Shown here: positions 9,472 to 20,583 of the stretch, piece after piece | How the letters are laid out: every line of letters begins with the position of its first letter | Numbering within the stretch: the stretch's first letter is position 1 | NCBI RefSeq assembly: GCF_001679645.1 | Contig: NZ_LRUN01000002.1 | Coordinates: 1 to 64,000 of the forward strand | Origin: Pseudomonas bananamidigenes | GTDB taxonomy: Bacteria > Pseudomonadota > Gammaproteobacteria > Pseudomonadales > Pseudomonadaceae | Direction of reading: 5' to 3' | DNA length: 64,000 bases | Notes under the pieces: generated by a model | What the model was told of the DNA's origin: nothing | The model's database searches: none | Seen by the model: the letters and a program-made list of their open reading frames with translations, nothing else | Translations under genes and position numbers: made by a program

Positions 9472-10650
9472 TTATTTTTGAACTGTTTTCACCCGGCGAC
9501 CGCTTACTACACACAGATAACCGCCGAGCGCGGCGAGTGCACTCAATGCATAAAACATGCTCGGCGCAGGGGTGTGCATCAACAGGAATCCGCACATCAC
9601 CGGGCTCAAGGCCCCACCCAGTGCCGCCAGGTTTTGCGCGCCGTAATAGCTGCCGCGCAGGGCCTCGGGGGCCAGGGTGTCGACGAACAGGAAATCCGCC
9701 GGATAGATGATCATTTCACCCAGGGTGAAGATGAACATCGCCACGCACCAGCCGATCAGGCTGTCGGCCATGCTGAAACCGATCAACCCGGCGATGAACA
9801 AGGCTGTGCCGCCAGCGATCCAGCGCCTCAGGTGTTCACGCTTGAGCAGGCGCCCGATCTGGTATTGCAGCAGGATCACGGTGATTGCGTTACAGGCGAG
9901 CAACGCGGCCATGGTGTCGAGGGTCTGCTCCTGCGTGTGGGTCACCAACAGATACTGAGACAGGTACAGCGTGAATCGCCCGTGAACCAGCGTGCTGAGC
10001 AGGCAACCGAGGGTGAAGAGGATCATCGTGCGGTCGTTTTTCAGGATGAGCAGGGTATTGAGAAAACTCTGCGGCTGGCTGGATGAATCCGCCGGGTTCG
10101 CTTCACGGGAGGTCCCGGTCAGCAGAAAAATGCTGCCACAGGCAATCGCCCCCGCGACGATGAAGGGCGCTGTCGGCTGGACCCCGGCAATCACCACTCC
10201 GATCATCGGGCCGACGGCGTAGCCGATGTTGGTCAGGGTGTAGTTGAGCGAAAAGGCTTTCCCTCGCTGGCTGACCGGCAGATTTTCGCTGAGGATCGCC
10301 TTGGAGCAGATCAGAAACAGCGCCGAGGCGGTTTCGCTGACGATCAGCACCAATGTCACCAGGTACAGATTCTGCGCAAGACTCAGCAATATCAGGCCGA
10401 TGCCACTGGAGAGCATCGTCAGCATCAACAACTGGCGCTTGTCGAGTCGGTCGATGACGTAGCCGCCGTACAGCGAGAACAGCGTGGCACTGAACACCGC
10501 GATGCCCAGCAGCAGACCGACATCCTGTGGGTCGAGGCCCAGTTTGTTACTGAGGAACAGCGTCAGGAGTGGACTGATCAGTGCCCGACTGATGACGATG
10601 GTCAGGGAGGTGATCATCAGCCGGCGGATCAGACGCGAGTAAGTGGCCAC
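9472..10650 (-). CDS. MFS transporter, YdeE-like
   Basis: 392-residue major facilitator with about twelve hydrophobic segments. The loop motif GGYVIDRLDKRQLL between helices 2 and 3 and the segment KAFSLNYTLTNIGYAVGPMIG around helix 5 resemble E. coli YdeE, a small-molecule or dipeptide exporter. The substrate here is unknown. The only suitable start is a GTG, with AAGGA twelve bases upstream; the next in-frame ATG would remove the first positively charged residues. The gene reads into a terminator at 9345-9381. A GNAT acetyltransferase gene lies just upstream on the same strand, so the two could be co-transcribed. Confidence 0.85.
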   Translation of the reverse strand: MATYSRLIRRLMITSLTIVISRALISPLLTLFLSNKLGLDPQDVGLLLGIAVFSATLFSLYGGYVIDRLDKRQLLMLTMLSSGIGLILLSLAQNLYLVTLVLIVSETASALFLICSKAILSENLPVSQRGKAFSLNYTLTNIGYAVGPMIGVVIAGVQPTAPFIVAGAIACGSIFLLTGTSREANPADSSSQPQSFLNTLLILKNDRTMILFTLGCLLSTLVHGRFTLYLSQYLLVTHTQEQTLDTMAALLACNAITVILLQYQIGRLLKREHLRRWIAGGTALFIAGLIGFSMADSLIGWCVAMFIFTLGEMIIYPADFLFVDTLAPEALRGSYYGAQNLAALGGALSPVMCGFLLMHTPAPSMFYALSALAALGGYLCVVSGRRVKTVQK

Positions 10651-10744
10651 GGAAAATCAATGTCCTTATTGCAGATTCAGGAGCAAGTGTCGTCGCCATC
10701 CTCACCGGGCGCAGGACACCGGTCAAGTCGGCTCGCAGAAAAGG

Positions 10745-11263
10745 TCAGTCAAGCGACAGGCGCATCGCACAGCGGCGCTCGCCAGGAAGCCCGTGGGCGA
10801 CTTCATCGTTCAGGGCCTGGATCAGATGCGCATCGATATCTTCTTCACGCAACAGGACAAATCCCATCCGCTGATAGAACGGCGCATTCCATGGCAGGTC
10901 GCGAAAAGTGGTCAGCGTCACGGCTTGTAGTTGCTGCCGTCGTGCGTATTCAATCGCGCCCGACAGCAATTTGCGACCGAAGCCGCGACCTTGAAAGTGC
11001 TGGTGAACGGACAGTTCCTCGACGTGCAGTTGCCTGTCGATTTCAACCGCTCTGAGAAAACCTGCAAGTTGTCCGTCGATTTGTTCTGCCACCCACACCT
11101 TGCCCTGTTCTATGGCCTGCAAATGTTGAGTGGCATCGGGGACATCGCTGTCGGCCAGCCAGGCCAATGCGGGATCGAGGCGAAACAGTGCAGCGGCCGA
11201 ACGCTCGATGGCGGGGAGGGCGGCAGCGTCGGCAGGACGGGCAGAGCGAATGGAAAGGGTCAT
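10745..11263 (-). CDS. GNAT family N-acetyltransferase
   Basis: 172-residue GCN5-related acetyltransferase. The acetyl-CoA-binding motif reads SVHQHFQGRGFGRKLL, with the Q/RxxGxG/A signature, near residues 81-97. It is preceded by the beta-strand LHVEEL and followed by QAVTLTTFRDLPWNAPFYQRMGF, the motif B region. It acetylates an amine on an unknown small molecule or protein. The frame can be extended upstream through a TTG, but that would run through a hairpin repeat. ATG 11263 gives MTLSIRSARPADAA, a typical GNAT beginning, and is preferred. The ribosome site is weak. Confidence 0.85.
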   Translation of the reverse strand: MTLSIRSARPADAAALPAIERSAAALFRLDPALAWLADSDVPDATQHLQAIEQGKVWVAEQIDGQLAGFLRAVEIDRQLHVEELSVHQHFQGRGFGRKLLSGAIEYARRQQLQAVTLTTFRDLPWNAPFYQRMGFVLLREEDIDAHLIQALNDEVAHGLPGERRCAMRLSLD

Positions 11264-11264
11264 C

Positions 11265-11311
11265 AAGGGCTGCGATCTTCTGATGCGGAAACACGGAAAG
11301 ATCGCAGCCTT
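11265..11311. repeat. Hairpin of the GCTGCGATCTT repeat family
   Basis: AAGGGCTGCGATCTT (11265-11279) pairs with AAGATCGCAGCCTT (11298-11311), with one unpaired base, around an 18-base loop. AAGATCGCAGCC elements are a common extragenic repeat in fluorescent pseudomonads. It lies between the last gene of the arn operon and the GNAT gene and may end the arn transcript. Confidence 0.7.
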
Positions 11312-11320
11312 CAACGAGGT

Positions 11321-12919
11321 CTACAAGGGTTTCAGGTACAACAGCACGTAATCGTTCTTGTCGAAGCGCCCGCTCAGTACCGGTTGCAGACTGGCCAACT
11401 GCGTGCCTTGCAGCGACTGCAGGTCCTTGCTGTCCATGATCAGCCAGGCCGGCCCCTTCAACGCTTCCAGTTGCTGAACGGTTTCGGTGAACTGCGGTTG
11501 CAGGTCCTGTTCGACATTGACCATGAACTTGATCGCCTTGGCGTCCTTGCCCATGCCATGCAGCACCAGTGGTGCCGGGTTCTGCCGGACCTGGGCGAAC
11601 GCGGCGCGGCTGAAGGCGCGGGTATCGTAGAGCGCGCGCTCCACCGGCTCGAACACCGCGGCGTAGACCACCCACAACGCCAGCACCGAACTCAATGCCA
11701 ACACTTCGGCACGCCAGCGCGGTTTCCACAGTCGGGACAGCGCCAGCAGTTGCAGCACGCCCAGCACGATCAGTACCGGCATCACACCGCTCAACAGTTC
11801 GGGGAATTTGCGTCGAGCCACCAGCAGGGCAACGATCAGCAACAGCGGCGTCAGCAGCCACAGGGCCTGAATGATGCCGCGCAGCCACGCAAACACTCGA
11901 CCGTGAGCCACCTGAAACGGATACGCCGCGATGATCGCCGCCATCGGCAACATCGGCAGCAGGTAGCGCGCCTTCTTCGCCTGCGGAATCGACAGGCCGA
12001 CCATGACGATCAGCCCGGCAGCTGCGCAGTATTGCACCAGACGCAATGCCGGCCCGCGCTGATGCGGTTTGCTCAGCCACGCCGCCGCCAGTACCACCAG
12101 CGCCAGCGGATACGCCAGCGCGTAGTTGCCCAGTGAACTGGTGAAGTAATACAGCGAACCGCTGACACCTTCACTGCCATCCATGCGCCCCATGAACTGC
12201 ATGCGGATCACGTCTTGCAGGAAAGCCTCGCCACCGCTGAGTCGGGCCAGCCACAGCAGCAGCCCCACGCACACCGCGAGCAGGATCGACGCCAGCACGC
12301 CGAACACGAACAGCCGGGTCCACTGGCGATCGAGCAGGTAATAACTGCAGAGCATGCCGGTCGGCACCACAAGCCCGATCGGCCCGCGAATGCCAAAGCC
12401 GAGCAGCAACAGGGCAAATATCAGCGGCCAGCGCCGACCGGAGCCAAAGTGGTCGTGAGCGTAACCCAGGTAGAACACCGACAGTGCGACGGCGGCCAGC
12501 ATCAGGTCTTGCGACACGGCGCGGACTTCCGTGATGAAGGTGCTGGTGAGCATCAGCAGCGCAATACTGATCAATGCCCAGCGCTGCGAATGCACCGCCA
12601 GCAAGCGGTACATCAGCATCACGATCACCCCGCCGGCGATGGCGCTGGGCAGCCAGGCGGTCAGGGTATTGATCGCGCCGAAAGGCAACGCCAACAGCCA
12701 GATGAACAACGTCGACAATGCCGAATAATCGGCGTAAGGCTCGCCGTAGGTGGTCGGAAATACCGTCGGCCCGTGTCGCAGCATTTCCTGGGCAAACAGT
12801 ACAAAGCGTGAATCAAAGCCGATGGGTGCCTGTCCATAAACCCCGGCGATAAACAACAACAGTGCCAGCAGCCCTGCGATCAGGGACTGCCGGCGGATGG
12901 CAGGCGACAACGTAATCAA
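11321..12919 (-). CDS. ArnT-like glycosyltransferase (GT83 type)
   Basis: About 532 residues; an integral membrane protein of the ArnT/PMT type with roughly 11-12 hydrophobic segments and a C-terminal soluble domain. The N-terminal periplasmic loop has RFVLFAQEML where ArnT has ETRYAQISQ, so the usual acidic pair of ArnT is not evident. It is the ninth gene of the arn unit, after ugd, a position seen in fluorescent pseudomonads. It probably moves a lipid-linked sugar to a cell-surface acceptor; donor and acceptor are unknown. The start is uncertain: TTG 12919 overlaps the ugd stop as TTGA, like the ATGA overlaps elsewhere in the operon. ATG 12943 is the alternative but has no ribosome site. 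Confidence 0.78.
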   Translation of the reverse strand: MITLSPAIRRQSLIAGLLALLLFIAGVYGQAPIGFDSRFVLFAQEMLRHGPTVFPTTYGEPYADYSALSTLFIWLLALPFGAINTLTAWLPSAIAGGVIVMLMYRLLAVHSQRWALISIALLMLTSTFITEVRAVSQDLMLAAVALSVFYLGYAHDHFGSGRRWPLIFALLLLGFGIRGPIGLVVPTGMLCSYYLLDRQWTRLFVFGVLASILLAVCVGLLLWLARLSGGEAFLQDVIRMQFMGRMDGSEGVSGSLYYFTSSLGNYALAYPLALVVLAAAWLSKPHQRGPALRLVQYCAAAGLIVMVGLSIPQAKKARYLLPMLPMAAIIAAYPFQVAHGRVFAWLRGIIQALWLLTPLLLIVALLVARRKFPELLSGVMPVLIVLGVLQLLALSRLWKPRWRAEVLALSSVLALWVVYAAVFEPVERALYDTRAFSRAAFAQVRQNPAPLVLHGMGKDAKAIKFMVNVEQDLQPQFTETVQQLEALKGPAWLIMDSKDLQSLQGTQLASLQPVLSGRFDKNDYVLLYLKPL

Positions 12920-14295
12920 GCGACGTCCGCAGTGTTGGGCCATTGATGCAGCGGCATCGGCAGCTTGCGCGAATCCCCCCGACCGATCGGGAAGTACTTG
13001 AAGCCATTGCGCGCCAGACGATCGGCGTCATACAGGTTGCGGCCGTCGAAGATCACCGGATCCTTGAGGCGTTGCTGGATCAGGTCGAAATCCGGCGCCT
13101 TGAACTGCTGCCATTCGGTGCAGATGATCAGCGCGTCGGAACCGGACAGCACCGATTCAGGGGTGCCCATCAGCATCAGTTTTTCTTCGTTCGGGTACAG
13201 GTGCTGGGTTTCCTGCATCGCTTCCGGGTCGAAGGCGCGAACGCTGGCGCCGGCGGCGAACAGCGAGTCGAGCAGGACTCGGCTTGGCGCATCGCGCATG
13301 TCGTCGGTGTTCGGCTTGAATGCCAGGCCCCACAGGGCGAAGGTCTTGCCGCGCAACTCGCCTTTGTAGAACGCATTGATGCGGTCGAACAGCTTGTGCT
13401 TCTGACGCTCGTTGATCGCTTCGACCGCTTGCAGCAGGTCGCTGGAGCAGTGGGCCTGCTCGGCACTGTGGATCAGCGCGCGCATGTCTTTGGGGAAGCA
13501 GGAGCCGCCGTAGCCGCAGCCCGGATAGATGAAGTGGTAGCCGATGCGCGTGTCCGCACCGATGCCCTGACGGACCGACTCGATATCGGCGCCCAGGTGT
13601 TCGGCCAGCTCGGCGATCTGATTGATGAAGCTGATCTTGGTCGCCAGCATGCAGTTGGCGGCGTACTTGGTCAGCTCGGCGCTGCGCAGGTCCATGAACA
13701 TGATGCGGTCATGGTTGCGGTTGAACGGCGAGTACAGGTCGCGCATCACGTCGCGCACTTCATCGCCTTCGCAGCCGATGACGATGCGGTCCGGACGACG
13801 GCAGTCGGAGACCGCCGAGCCTTCCTTGAGGAATTCCGGGTTGGAGACGATATCGAATTGCAGCGTACGACCGGCCTTGTCCAGTGCGGCCTGGATATGG
13901 GCGCGCAGGGTGTCGCCGGTGCCGACCGGAACGGTGGATTTTTCCACCAGAATCAGCGGCTGTTCGCGATGGCGGGCGACGGCATCACCCACCGACAGCA
14001 CGTATTTCAGGTCGGCCGAGCCATCTTCGCTGGACGGTGTGCCCACGGCGATGAAGGCGACGCGACCGTGAAGCACGGCGGTTTTTTCATCGGAAGTGAA
14101 GTGCAGGCGACCGGAATCCAGGCCTTCACGGACCAGGCCGGAAAGCCCGGGTTCAAAGATGCTGACGTGACCCTGGCTGAGCAGCTCGACCTTCTTCTGA
14201 TCGATATCCATGCACACTACATCATGGCCGACCTCGGCCAGAACCGCGGCTTGCACCAGGCCGACGTAACCGCTTCCAAATACTGTGATTTTCAT
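12916..14295 (-). CDS. ugd: UDP-glucose 6-dehydrogenase
   Basis: 459-residue enzyme that oxidises UDP-glucose twice to UDP-glucuronate with NAD+, the precursor that ArnA uses. The N-terminal Rossmann motif is [11 protein letters not shown] at residues 8-18. The catalytic cysteine is in [12 protein letters not shown] near 260. The C-terminal UDP-binding domain contains [16 protein letters not shown] near 325. The ATG overlaps the arnF stop by four bases. In P. aeruginosa ugd likewise ends the arn operon (PA3559). The product could also serve other uronic-acid polymers. Confidence 0.95.
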   Translation of the reverse strand: MKITVFGSGYVGLVQAAVLAEVGHDVVCMDIDQKKVELLSQGHVSIFEPGLSGLVREGLDSGRLHFTSDEKTAVLHGRVAFIAVGTPSSEDGSADLKYVLSVGDAVARHREQPLILVEKSTVPVGTGDTLRAHIQAALDKAGRTLQFDIVSNPEFLKEGSAVSDCRRPDRIVIGCEGDEVRDVMRDLYSPFNRNHDRIMFMDLRSAELTKYAANCMLATKISFINQIAELAEHLGADIESVRQGIGADTRIGYHFIYPGCGYGGSCFPKDMRALIHSAEQAHCSSDLLQAVEAINERQKHKLFDRINAFYKGELRGKTFALWGLAFKPNTDDMRDAPSRVLLDSLFAAGASVRAFDPEAMQETQHLYPNEEKLMLMGTPESVLSGSDALIICTEWQQFKAPDFDLIQQRLKDPVIFDGRNLYDADRLARNGFKYFPIGRGDSRKLPMPLHQWPNTADVA

Positions 14296-14705
14296 GGAGC
14301 ACTCCTCAAATCGGGCGCTTGTGCCGGACGAGTGTTGATAGTGATGACACCGAGCATGACCAGAGCCACGCCCAGCGATTTGGTGAAACTGAAAGATTCG
14401 TTGAACAGCGGCAGACTGGCCGCCAGCAGATAAACCAGCGCATAGCTGATGCTCAGCAACGAGTAGGCCCGGCCCAGCGGCAGGTCACGCAGGGCGGCGA
14501 GCCAGCAGAGCATCGACAGTGCGTACGCAATGATGGCCGTGGACACCACCGCCAGTGCCGAGAGATCGACATTGCCGGCGCTCAGGGCGAACAACCATTG
14601 TTCCGGCTGCGGCAGGCGCGTCATGCTCCAGCGCATGCCCAGCTGGGCGCTGCTGACCAGCAAGACGCTGCCCAGAGCGAAGCCGATTCCGCGTCCCTGA
14701 CTCAT
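14292..14705 (-). CDS. arnF: Ara4N-phosphoundecaprenol flippase subunit ArnF
   Basis: 137-residue small multidrug-resistance-type protein with four hydrophobic helices. It works with ArnE to flip L-Ara4N-phosphoundecaprenol across the inner membrane. The segment [36 protein letters not shown] splits over helices 2 and 3 and carries the LPLGRAY motif seen in ArnE/ArnF and SMR relatives. Starts and stops overlap arnE and ugd by four bases each. The order arnE then arnF is the conserved one. Confidence 0.93.
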   Translation of the reverse strand: MSQGRGIGFALGSVLLVSSAQLGMRWSMTRLPQPEQWLFALSAGNVDLSALAVVSTAIIAYALSMLCWLAALRDLPLGRAYSLLSISYALVYLLAASLPLFNESFSFTKSLGVALVMLGVITINTRPAQAPDLRSAP

Positions 14706-15046
14706 GACTGTTGCCCCAGCAGTGCCACACCGCCGATCACCAGTGCCACGCCGATCCAGTGCTGGCGATCGATCGGTTCGCGAAACACGAAACGCGCGAT
14801 CAGGGTGATCAGCACAAAGTTGAGGCTGAGCATCGGGTAAGCGATGCCCACTTCAAGGCGTTGCAGCACCAGCAGCCAGACCAGCAGGCCCGAACCGAGC
14901 GCGAACAGTGCCAGCCACAGCCAGGGCGAGCGCAGTTTGTCGGCCCAGGACGAGTCGACACCGCGCCAGCTCTCCACCGCGTACTTCTGTGCAACCTGGC
15001 CCAGGCACGTCAGCAGACACGCCGTCAGCAACAGCAACCAGCTCAT
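14702..15046 (-). CDS. arnE: Ara4N-phosphoundecaprenol flippase subunit ArnE
   Basis: 114-residue SMR-like membrane protein with four predicted helices; partner of ArnF in exporting L-Ara4N-phosphoundecaprenol to the periplasmic face. It has the N-terminal [12 protein letters not shown] segment and the central [19 protein letters not shown] motif, equivalent to the P.GxAY motif of the family. It overlaps arnT upstream and arnF downstream by four bases, so translation is probably coupled. Confidence 0.93.
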   Translation of the reverse strand: MSWLLLLTACLLTCLGQVAQKYAVESWRGVDSSWADKLRSPWLWLALFALGSGLLVWLLVLQRLEVGIAYPMLSLNFVLITLIARFVFREPIDRQHWIGVALVIGGVALLGQQS

Positions 15047-16692
15047 GACCGATCCTTGGGCAGGACGATGATCACCAGGTTGCCTTGCTCGTAACGGGTG
15101 CCGTCCTTGGGCAGCAGGTCGACTTCATGCAGCTCGTCGTCACCCTTGACCCGCATGACCACGCCGACCGAGCCGGTGCGGCGGGCGTCGCGTACCCACT
15201 GCTGGACTTCATCGGTGGTGATCCGCTGCTGCGCGCCTTCGGGGTAGCTCAGGCCGTACTTCAGCTCACCTACGGTGTTGTACAACGCCACCTTGGGTTG
15301 CTTCAGACGCCAGGCCAGTGCCGAGGCGGCACCGAGATCGTTGCTCAGCAGGTGCGTGGTGCCGGACAGTTCATCGAGGTGATGCAGGATGAACTGGTCC
15401 GGCGTCTTGTTGGCCACCACCGACTTCGGCAGCGCGGCCGGCAGCACACCGATCAGCAGCAGACTGCCGAGCGCCGGAGCGGCCCAGCACTGCAGCGGCA
15501 GAAAGGCCTGCGCAAGGTTGGAGATGATCCAGCCGATCAGGGCAATGAACACCAGCACCATGCTGTGCAGTTCGTGGTCGTACACCGGTTTTTTCAGTTG
15601 CAGGTAAACCAGTGCGATCAGCGTAACGACACCCAGCACCAGGTTAAGCAGGCCATTGACGCTCAGTGCCCGGCCCTGTTCCAGACGCAGTCGGTCGGCG
15701 AGGGCATGACCCAGCAACAGCGCCAGCGGCAGCAGGCACGGCAGGATGTAGGTCGGCAGCTTGCCGTTGGCCGTACTGAAAAAGGCCAGCGGCATCACCA
15801 GCCACAGCAGCAGGAAGGCAATCCCCGGTTGGGTACGGGTCTGCCAGGCTTGCTTGAACGCCGGCACCAGCATGCCGACCCACGGCAGGCTGAAGGCAAC
15901 CAGCAAGGGCAGGTAGAACCACCACGGCGCGTCGTGTTGGGCATCGTCACCGGCGAAGCGGCGAATGTGTTCGTGCCAGAAGAAGAACCGCCAGTAATCC
16001 GGTTCCTGACTGTGCACGGCCAGCACCCACGGAAGGCTGACGACGATCGCCACGACAACCGCCACCGGACCGTAGATCAGCAGTTCACGCCAGCGTTTCT
16101 GCCAGAGCATCCAGGGCAGGGCGATCAGCACCGGCAGCAGCCAGGCGAGAAAACCCTTGGTCATGAACCCCATCCCGCAGGCCAGCCCCAGGACCGCCCA
16201 GCTGATTACGCGTTGCCGGGTGCTGCGGCTGTCGACGGCAAACCACAGGGCGACGAGGCTCAGGTTGACCCAGAAGGTGAATTGCGGATCGAGGTTGGCA
16301 TAACCCGCCTGACCGGCAACCACCGTGAAGCTCATGTAGAGCAGGGCGCAGATAAAGCTTTTGCTCGGCTCGTTCCACAGGCGACGGGCGACCAGGAAGC
16401 ACAACAGCACACTCAAACCGGTGCTGAGGGCCGAGGCGAAACGCACGCCAAACAGGTTTTGCCCGAACAGTTCCTGACCCAGCGCGATCATCCAGTAACC
16501 GGCAATCGGCTTCTCGAAATAACGCAGGCCCATGAAGTGCGGGGACACCCAGTTGCCGCTCAGCAGCATGTCCTGGCTGATCTGGGCGTAACGGGTTTCA
16601 TCGGGAATCCACAGACCATGGGTGCCGAGCGGCAGCAGGTAGGCGAGCAGAAGCAATCCGATCAGCAGCGGCAATGCCCAGCGTTTGCTCAT
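15043..16692 (-). CDS. arnT: Lipid A L-Ara4N transferase ArnT (copy 1)
   Basis: 549-residue polytopic GT83 transferase that adds 4-amino-4-deoxy-L-arabinose from undecaprenyl phosphate to lipid A at the periplasmic side, giving polymyxin resistance. The first periplasmic loop carries [16 protein letters not shown] (about 28-43), including the essential acidic residues. It continues with [11 protein letters not shown] and [13 protein letters not shown]. About twelve hydrophobic helices are followed by a soluble C-terminal domain. It lies in its usual place between arnD and arnE. A clear paralogue lies at 28444-30156, with long shared segments such as [12 protein letters not shown] and [17 protein letters not shown]. 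Confidence 0.95.
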   Translation of the reverse strand: MSKRWALPLLIGLLLLAYLLPLGTHGLWIPDETRYAQISQDMLLSGNWVSPHFMGLRYFEKPIAGYWMIALGQELFGQNLFGVRFASALSTGLSVLLCFLVARRLWNEPSKSFICALLYMSFTVVAGQAGYANLDPQFTFWVNLSLVALWFAVDSRSTRQRVISWAVLGLACGMGFMTKGFLAWLLPVLIALPWMLWQKRWRELLIYGPVAVVVAIVVSLPWVLAVHSQEPDYWRFFFWHEHIRRFAGDDAQHDAPWWFYLPLLVAFSLPWVGMLVPAFKQAWQTRTQPGIAFLLLWLVMPLAFFSTANGKLPTYILPCLLPLALLLGHALADRLRLEQGRALSVNGLLNLVLGVVTLIALVYLQLKKPVYDHELHSMVLVFIALIGWIISNLAQAFLPLQCWAAPALGSLLLIGVLPAALPKSVVANKTPDQFILHHLDELSGTTHLLSNDLGAASALAWRLKQPKVALYNTVGELKYGLSYPEGAQQRITTDEVQQWVRDARRTGSVGVVMRVKGDDELHEVDLLPKDGTRYEQGNLVIIVLPKDRS

Positions 16693-17573
16693 GCGCCTTG
16701 CACTCCCAGCCAGCCTTCACGGCCTTCGAGAACGCCACGTTGCACACGGCCGACAGGCAAGGTGTTGAGAAACTCGGGCAGCAGATCGCCCAGAGGCTGA
16801 AACTCGATTTCTCGCTGGCGTGCATCAGCCAGCAAACGGCGAAACTCTTCGGCCATCAGAATCCCTTCTACTTCGGCATGAATGGTGTAGTTGTTGAGGT
16901 TGTCCGGACGGAACCGGTCCAGGATGAACGCGTTGAAGTCCTTCGCCGCCACGGTCGGACCGACCACCTCGTCGAACGTCGGCATGTCCACCGGAATCTG
17001 CGGCGCACCCACTGAACCATCGGCCAGCAGCGGTCGAAACAGCCGATTCCCGCGGCAATCGCTGTTGTAGCGAAAACCGAAGGTTTCCTTGGCTTCGACC
17101 ACACGCTCGTCCGCACGCCAGCCGGCGGCGGCCGAACACTGGATCTTCTCGCCGATGATGTCGCTCAGGGTGTCGACGCCGAGACGGATCTGTTCGATCA
17201 GTTGCGCGTCGCTCCAGGTCCCGGCATTGGCCTGCCAGCCATGGTGATCCCAGGCGTGCAGACCGATTTCATGGCCGGCGTCCCGGGCCTGACGCATCAG
17301 GTGCCCGAGGTCGCGACCGATCGGCTTGCCCGGCCAGGCGGTGCCGGCCAGCAGGATGTCCCAGCCATACAGGCCGGCGGCGTTGGAACGCAGCATTTTC
17401 CAGAGGAATTGCGGACGGATCAGGCGCCACAGATGCCGGCCCATGTTGTCCGGGCCGACACTGAAGAAAAACGTTGCCTTGACCTGCGCTTCGTCGAGGA
17501 TTTCCAGCAACCGGGGCACCCCTTCACGGGTGCCTCGGTAGGTGTCGACATCGATACGAAGACCTGCCTGCAT
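16689..17573 (-). CDS. arnD: 4-deoxy-4-formamido-L-arabinose-phosphoundecaprenol deformylase
   Basis: 294-residue NodB-type polysaccharide deacetylase-fold enzyme that removes the formyl group from Ara4FN-phosphoundecaprenol. The first metal motif is at the very N-terminus ([11 protein letters not shown]) and a histidine motif [11 protein letters not shown] is near residue 106. The frame opens with a TTG at 17576, but the ATG at 17573 overlaps the arnA stop as TGATG and begins [10 protein letters not shown], as in the family. It is located between arnA and arnT as expected. Confidence 0.93.
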   Translation of the reverse strand: MQAGLRIDVDTYRGTREGVPRLLEILDEAQVKATFFFSVGPDNMGRHLWRLIRPQFLWKMLRSNAAGLYGWDILLAGTAWPGKPIGRDLGHLMRQARDAGHEIGLHAWDHHGWQANAGTWSDAQLIEQIRLGVDTLSDIIGEKIQCSAAAGWRADERVVEAKETFGFRYNSDCRGNRLFRPLLADGSVGAPQIPVDMPTFDEVVGPTVAAKDFNAFILDRFRPDNLNNYTIHAEVEGILMAEEFRRLLADARQREIEFQPLGDLLPEFLNTLPVGRVQRGVLEGREGWLGVQGA

Positions 17574-19564
17574 CAACGCTTGTCCGCGATTTCGAGCATG
17601 GCTTCACGCAGGAAGAAGTCCAGGGTGTTGCCGATGGTCTCGCGCATTTCCACGGTCGGCTCCCAGTTCAGCAGGCGCTTGGCGTTGGCGATGCTTGGCT
17701 TGCGGTGTTCCACGTCCTGGTAACCGGCACCGTAGAACGCCTTGCTTTCCACGTCGCGGAAACCGGCGAACGGAGGGAAGTTGGAGCGCAGCGGGTGAGC
17801 TTCGAACTGACGCAGCAGTTCTTCGGCCAGTTGACGGATGCTCGCTTCGTTTTCCGGGTTGCCGATGTTGATGATCTGGCCGTTGCAGACGTCGTTGTCG
17901 TTGTCGATGATGCGGGCCAGTGCCTCGACGCCGTCGGCGATGTCAGTGAAGCAGCGCTTCTGCTCGCCACCGTCGAACAGGCGGATCGGGGTGCCTTCCA
18001 CCAGGTTCAGGATCAGCTGGGTGATGGCGCGGGAGCTGCCGATACGGGCGGAGTCCAGACGGTCCAGACGCGGGCCCATCCAGTTGAACGGACGGAACAG
18101 GGTGAAGTTCAGGCCCTTGGCGCCGTAAGCCCAGATCACGCGGTCCAGCAGTTGCTTGGACACCGAGTAGATCCAGCGTTGCTTGTTGATCGGACCGACG
18201 ATCAGGTTGGAGTTGTCTTCGTCGAAGTTCTTGTCCTGGCACATGCCATAGACTTCCGAGGTCGACGGGAAAATCACGCGTTTGTTGTATTTGACGCAGT
18301 AGCGAACCAGTTTCAGGTTCTCTTCGAAGTCCAGTTCGAATACGCGCAGCGGGTTGCGGGTGTATTCGATCGGCGTGGCGATGGCCACCAGCGGCAGGAC
18401 CACGTCGCACTTCTTGATGTGGTACTCGATCCACTCGGTGTGAATGCTGATGTCGCCTTCGACGAAGTGGAAACGAGGGTGGTCGCGCAGGCGGTCGATG
18501 GCGTCGGAACCGATGTCCAGGCCATAGATTTCGTAACGGTCGTCACGCAGCAGGCGCTCGGACAAGTGGTTACCGATGAAACCGTTGACGCCCAGGATCA
18601 GTACGCGGGTGCGACGTGGCGCACGGCCGGATTCGGCGCCGCGCAGCAGCGAGCCGTCCACCAGACCCAGTTCATTGGCCAGTTGCGGGCCGCTCAGGTA
18701 CAGACCGTTGTCGTTGCGCTGACCGGCGTTGATCACCAGCGAGTCTTCACCGCAGGCAATGCGCAGCGGATCGACGCTGATCACGCGACCCGGCGCCTGA
18801 CCTTCGTTGCCCTTGACGACGTCGGCGCTCCAGACGATCAGCTTGTGCTCGCCCACGGCGCAGAAGGCGCCCGGGTACGGACGGGTCACGGCGCGAACCA
18901 GGTTGAACAGCTGCTCGGCAGGCTTGGCCCAGACCAGCTTGCCGTCCGCCGGCGTACGACGACCGAAGACGGTGGCCTTGGATTCGTCCTGCGGGGTTTC
19001 GGTGATCTTGCCTTGCAGCATGTTCGGCAGGGTGTCGCGCAGCAGGTCGCTGGCGGCCGTGCGCAGTTTGGCGTGCAGGCTCAGACCGGTGTCGCTGCGC
19101 TCGATGGCCACGCGTTGCTGGGCGACGATGGCGCCGGCATCGGCGCGCTTGACCATGCGGTGCAGGGTGACGCCGGTTTCGGTTTCACCGTTGACCAGCA
19201 CCCAGTTGGCCGGTGCGCGACCACGGTAGCGTGGCAGCAGCGAGCCGTGCAGGTTGAACGCGCCTTTTTTGGCCAGGGCCAGCAGCGGCTCGCTCAGCAG
19301 GTTGCGGTAGTAGAACGAGAAAATGTAATCCGGGTCGAGTTTGGCGATGCGCTCGATCCACAGCGGGTGGTTGGCGTCTTCCGGCGCGTGCACCGGGATG
19401 CCCTTGTTGGCGCACAGCTGTGCTACCGAGGCGTAGAAGGCGTTTTCTTTCGGATCGTCGGCGTGAGTGAACACTGCTGCAATGTCATAGCCGCTGTTAA
19501 GCAGGGCTTCAATGCCGGCGCAGCCAATATCGTGGTAAGCGAAGACAACAGTTTTTGCACTCAT
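17573..19564 (-). CDS. arnA: Bifunctional UDP-glucuronate decarboxylase / UDP-Ara4N formyltransferase
   Basis: 663-residue two-domain enzyme. The N-terminal 300 residues form the 10-formyl-THF-dependent formyltransferase, with [19 protein letters not shown] near 98-116 and the catalytic aspartate in RADAGAIVA near 140. Residues about 318-660 form the NAD-dependent decarboxylase, with [15 protein letters not shown] near 325 and the YSVSK catalytic pair near 464. The C-terminal domain makes UDP-4-keto-arabinose and the N-terminal domain formylates the aminated sugar after ArnB. Both active sites look intact and the length is usual. It overlaps arnC and arnD. Confidence 0.96.
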   Translation of the reverse strand: MSAKTVVFAYHDIGCAGIEALLNSGYDIAAVFTHADDPKENAFYASVAQLCANKGIPVHAPEDANHPLWIERIAKLDPDYIFSFYYRNLLSEPLLALAKKGAFNLHGSLLPRYRGRAPANWVLVNGETETGVTLHRMVKRADAGAIVAQQRVAIERSDTGLSLHAKLRTAASDLLRDTLPNMLQGKITETPQDESKATVFGRRTPADGKLVWAKPAEQLFNLVRAVTRPYPGAFCAVGEHKLIVWSADVVKGNEGQAPGRVISVDPLRIACGEDSLVINAGQRNDNGLYLSGPQLANELGLVDGSLLRGAESGRAPRRTRVLILGVNGFIGNHLSERLLRDDRYEIYGLDIGSDAIDRLRDHPRFHFVEGDISIHTEWIEYHIKKCDVVLPLVAIATPIEYTRNPLRVFELDFEENLKLVRYCVKYNKRVIFPSTSEVYGMCQDKNFDEDNSNLIVGPINKQRWIYSVSKQLLDRVIWAYGAKGLNFTLFRPFNWMGPRLDRLDSARIGSSRAITQLILNLVEGTPIRLFDGGEQKRCFTDIADGVEALARIIDNDNDVCNGQIINIGNPENEASIRQLAEELLRQFEAHPLRSNFPPFAGFRDVESKAFYGAGYQDVEHRKPSIANAKRLLNWEPTVEMRETIGNTLDFFLREAMLEIADKR

Positions 19565-20583
19565 GAGAGAACCTGATCGGAAGTGGAATTGGAAGTAAGG
19601 CCGTCAACGGTGATCGCAGGCGCCGGGGAGGCCGGCTGGCTGCGCAACACCTTTTCAATGAAGAAGCGCGGGCGGGCGCGCACGTCGCTGTACATGCGTC
19701 CCAGGTATTCACCCAGCAGACCCATGCCGATGAACTGGCCACCGGTGAACACGAACAGCACCGCAAACAGGACGAACGTGCCGTCACCGGCCCAGACCGC
19801 ACCGAATGCCAGACGCAGAACGATCAGCGCAACGGCGAACAGCGCGCCCAGACCTGCCATCGCGAAGCCGACGATGCTCAACAGACGCAGCGGCGTGGTG
19901 GTCATGCAGGTAACCAGATCGAACATGAGGTTGATCAGGCGCATCGGGCTGTATTTCGAGTCGCCGTGTTCACGCTCGGCGTGGGCCACGACGATTTCGG
20001 TGGTGTGACGGGCGAAGCTGTTGGCCAGGATCGGGATGAAGGTGCTGCGTTCACGGCAGGCCAGCATCGCGTCGATGATGGTGCGGCGGTAGGCGCGCAG
20101 CATGCAGCCGTAGTCGCTCATGGCCACGCCGGTGGAGCGTTGCACCGCCAGGTTGATCAGTTTCGACGGATAGCGACGCAGCGCCGAATCCTGACGATGG
20201 CCACGCACGGTGCCGACCACGTCATAGCCTTTCTCGGCTTCTGCCACCAGACGCGGAATTTCTTCCGGCGGGTTCTGCAGGTCGGCGTCGAGGGTGATCA
20301 CCACGTCGCCCTTGCACTGCTCGAAACCGGCCATGATCGCGGCGTGCTGGCCGTAGTTGCGGTTGAGGATGACCGCCACGAACGGGCTGTTTTCGCGTCC
20401 GGCGGCTTCTTCGAGCATGTTGGCCGACTCGTCGCGGCTGCCGTCGTCGACCAGCACGATTTCGTAGTCATGTTTGAGTTGGGCGCAAGCCGCTTCTGTG
20501 CGCCGAAGCAGCTCAGGCAGACTGTCCTGTTCGTTGTAGACCGGGATGACGATCGACACGCATTTAATCGGGTAAGGTCTCAC
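19561..20583 (-). CDS. arnC: Undecaprenyl-phosphate Ara4FN transferase
   Basis: 340-residue GT2 enzyme that transfers 4-formamido-arabinose from UDP to undecaprenyl phosphate on the cytoplasmic face. The GT-A start [18 protein letters not shown] lies at about residues 9-26 and the metal motif [12 protein letters not shown] near 95. Two C-terminal hydrophobic helices (about 235-255 and 265-290) anchor it. The open frame extends upstream, but GTG 20583 overlaps the arnB stop as GTGA and gives [12 protein letters not shown], matching the length and beginning of known ArnC proteins. Confidence 0.94.
   Translation of the reverse strand: MRPYPIKCVSIVIPVYNEQDSLPELLRRTEAACAQLKHDYEIVLVDDGSRDESANMLEEAAGRENSPFVAVILNRNYGQHAAIMAGFEQCKGDVVITLDADLQNPPEEIPRLVAEAEKGYDVVGTVRGHRQDSALRRYPSKLINLAVQRSTGVAMSDYGCMLRAYRRTIIDAMLACRERSTFIPILANSFARHTTEIVVAHAEREHGDSKYSPMRLINLMFDLVTCMTTTPLRLLSIVGFAMAGLGALFAVALIVLRLAFGAVWAGDGTFVLFAVLFVFTGGQFIGMGLLGEYLGRMYSDVRARPRFFIEKVLRSQPASPAPAITVDGLTSNSTSDQVLS

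Noticed and set aside
12943..14433. A 496-codon plus-strand frame opposite ugd
   Set aside because: It is the antisense shadow of ugd, whose Rossmann and catalytic cysteine motifs are complete.
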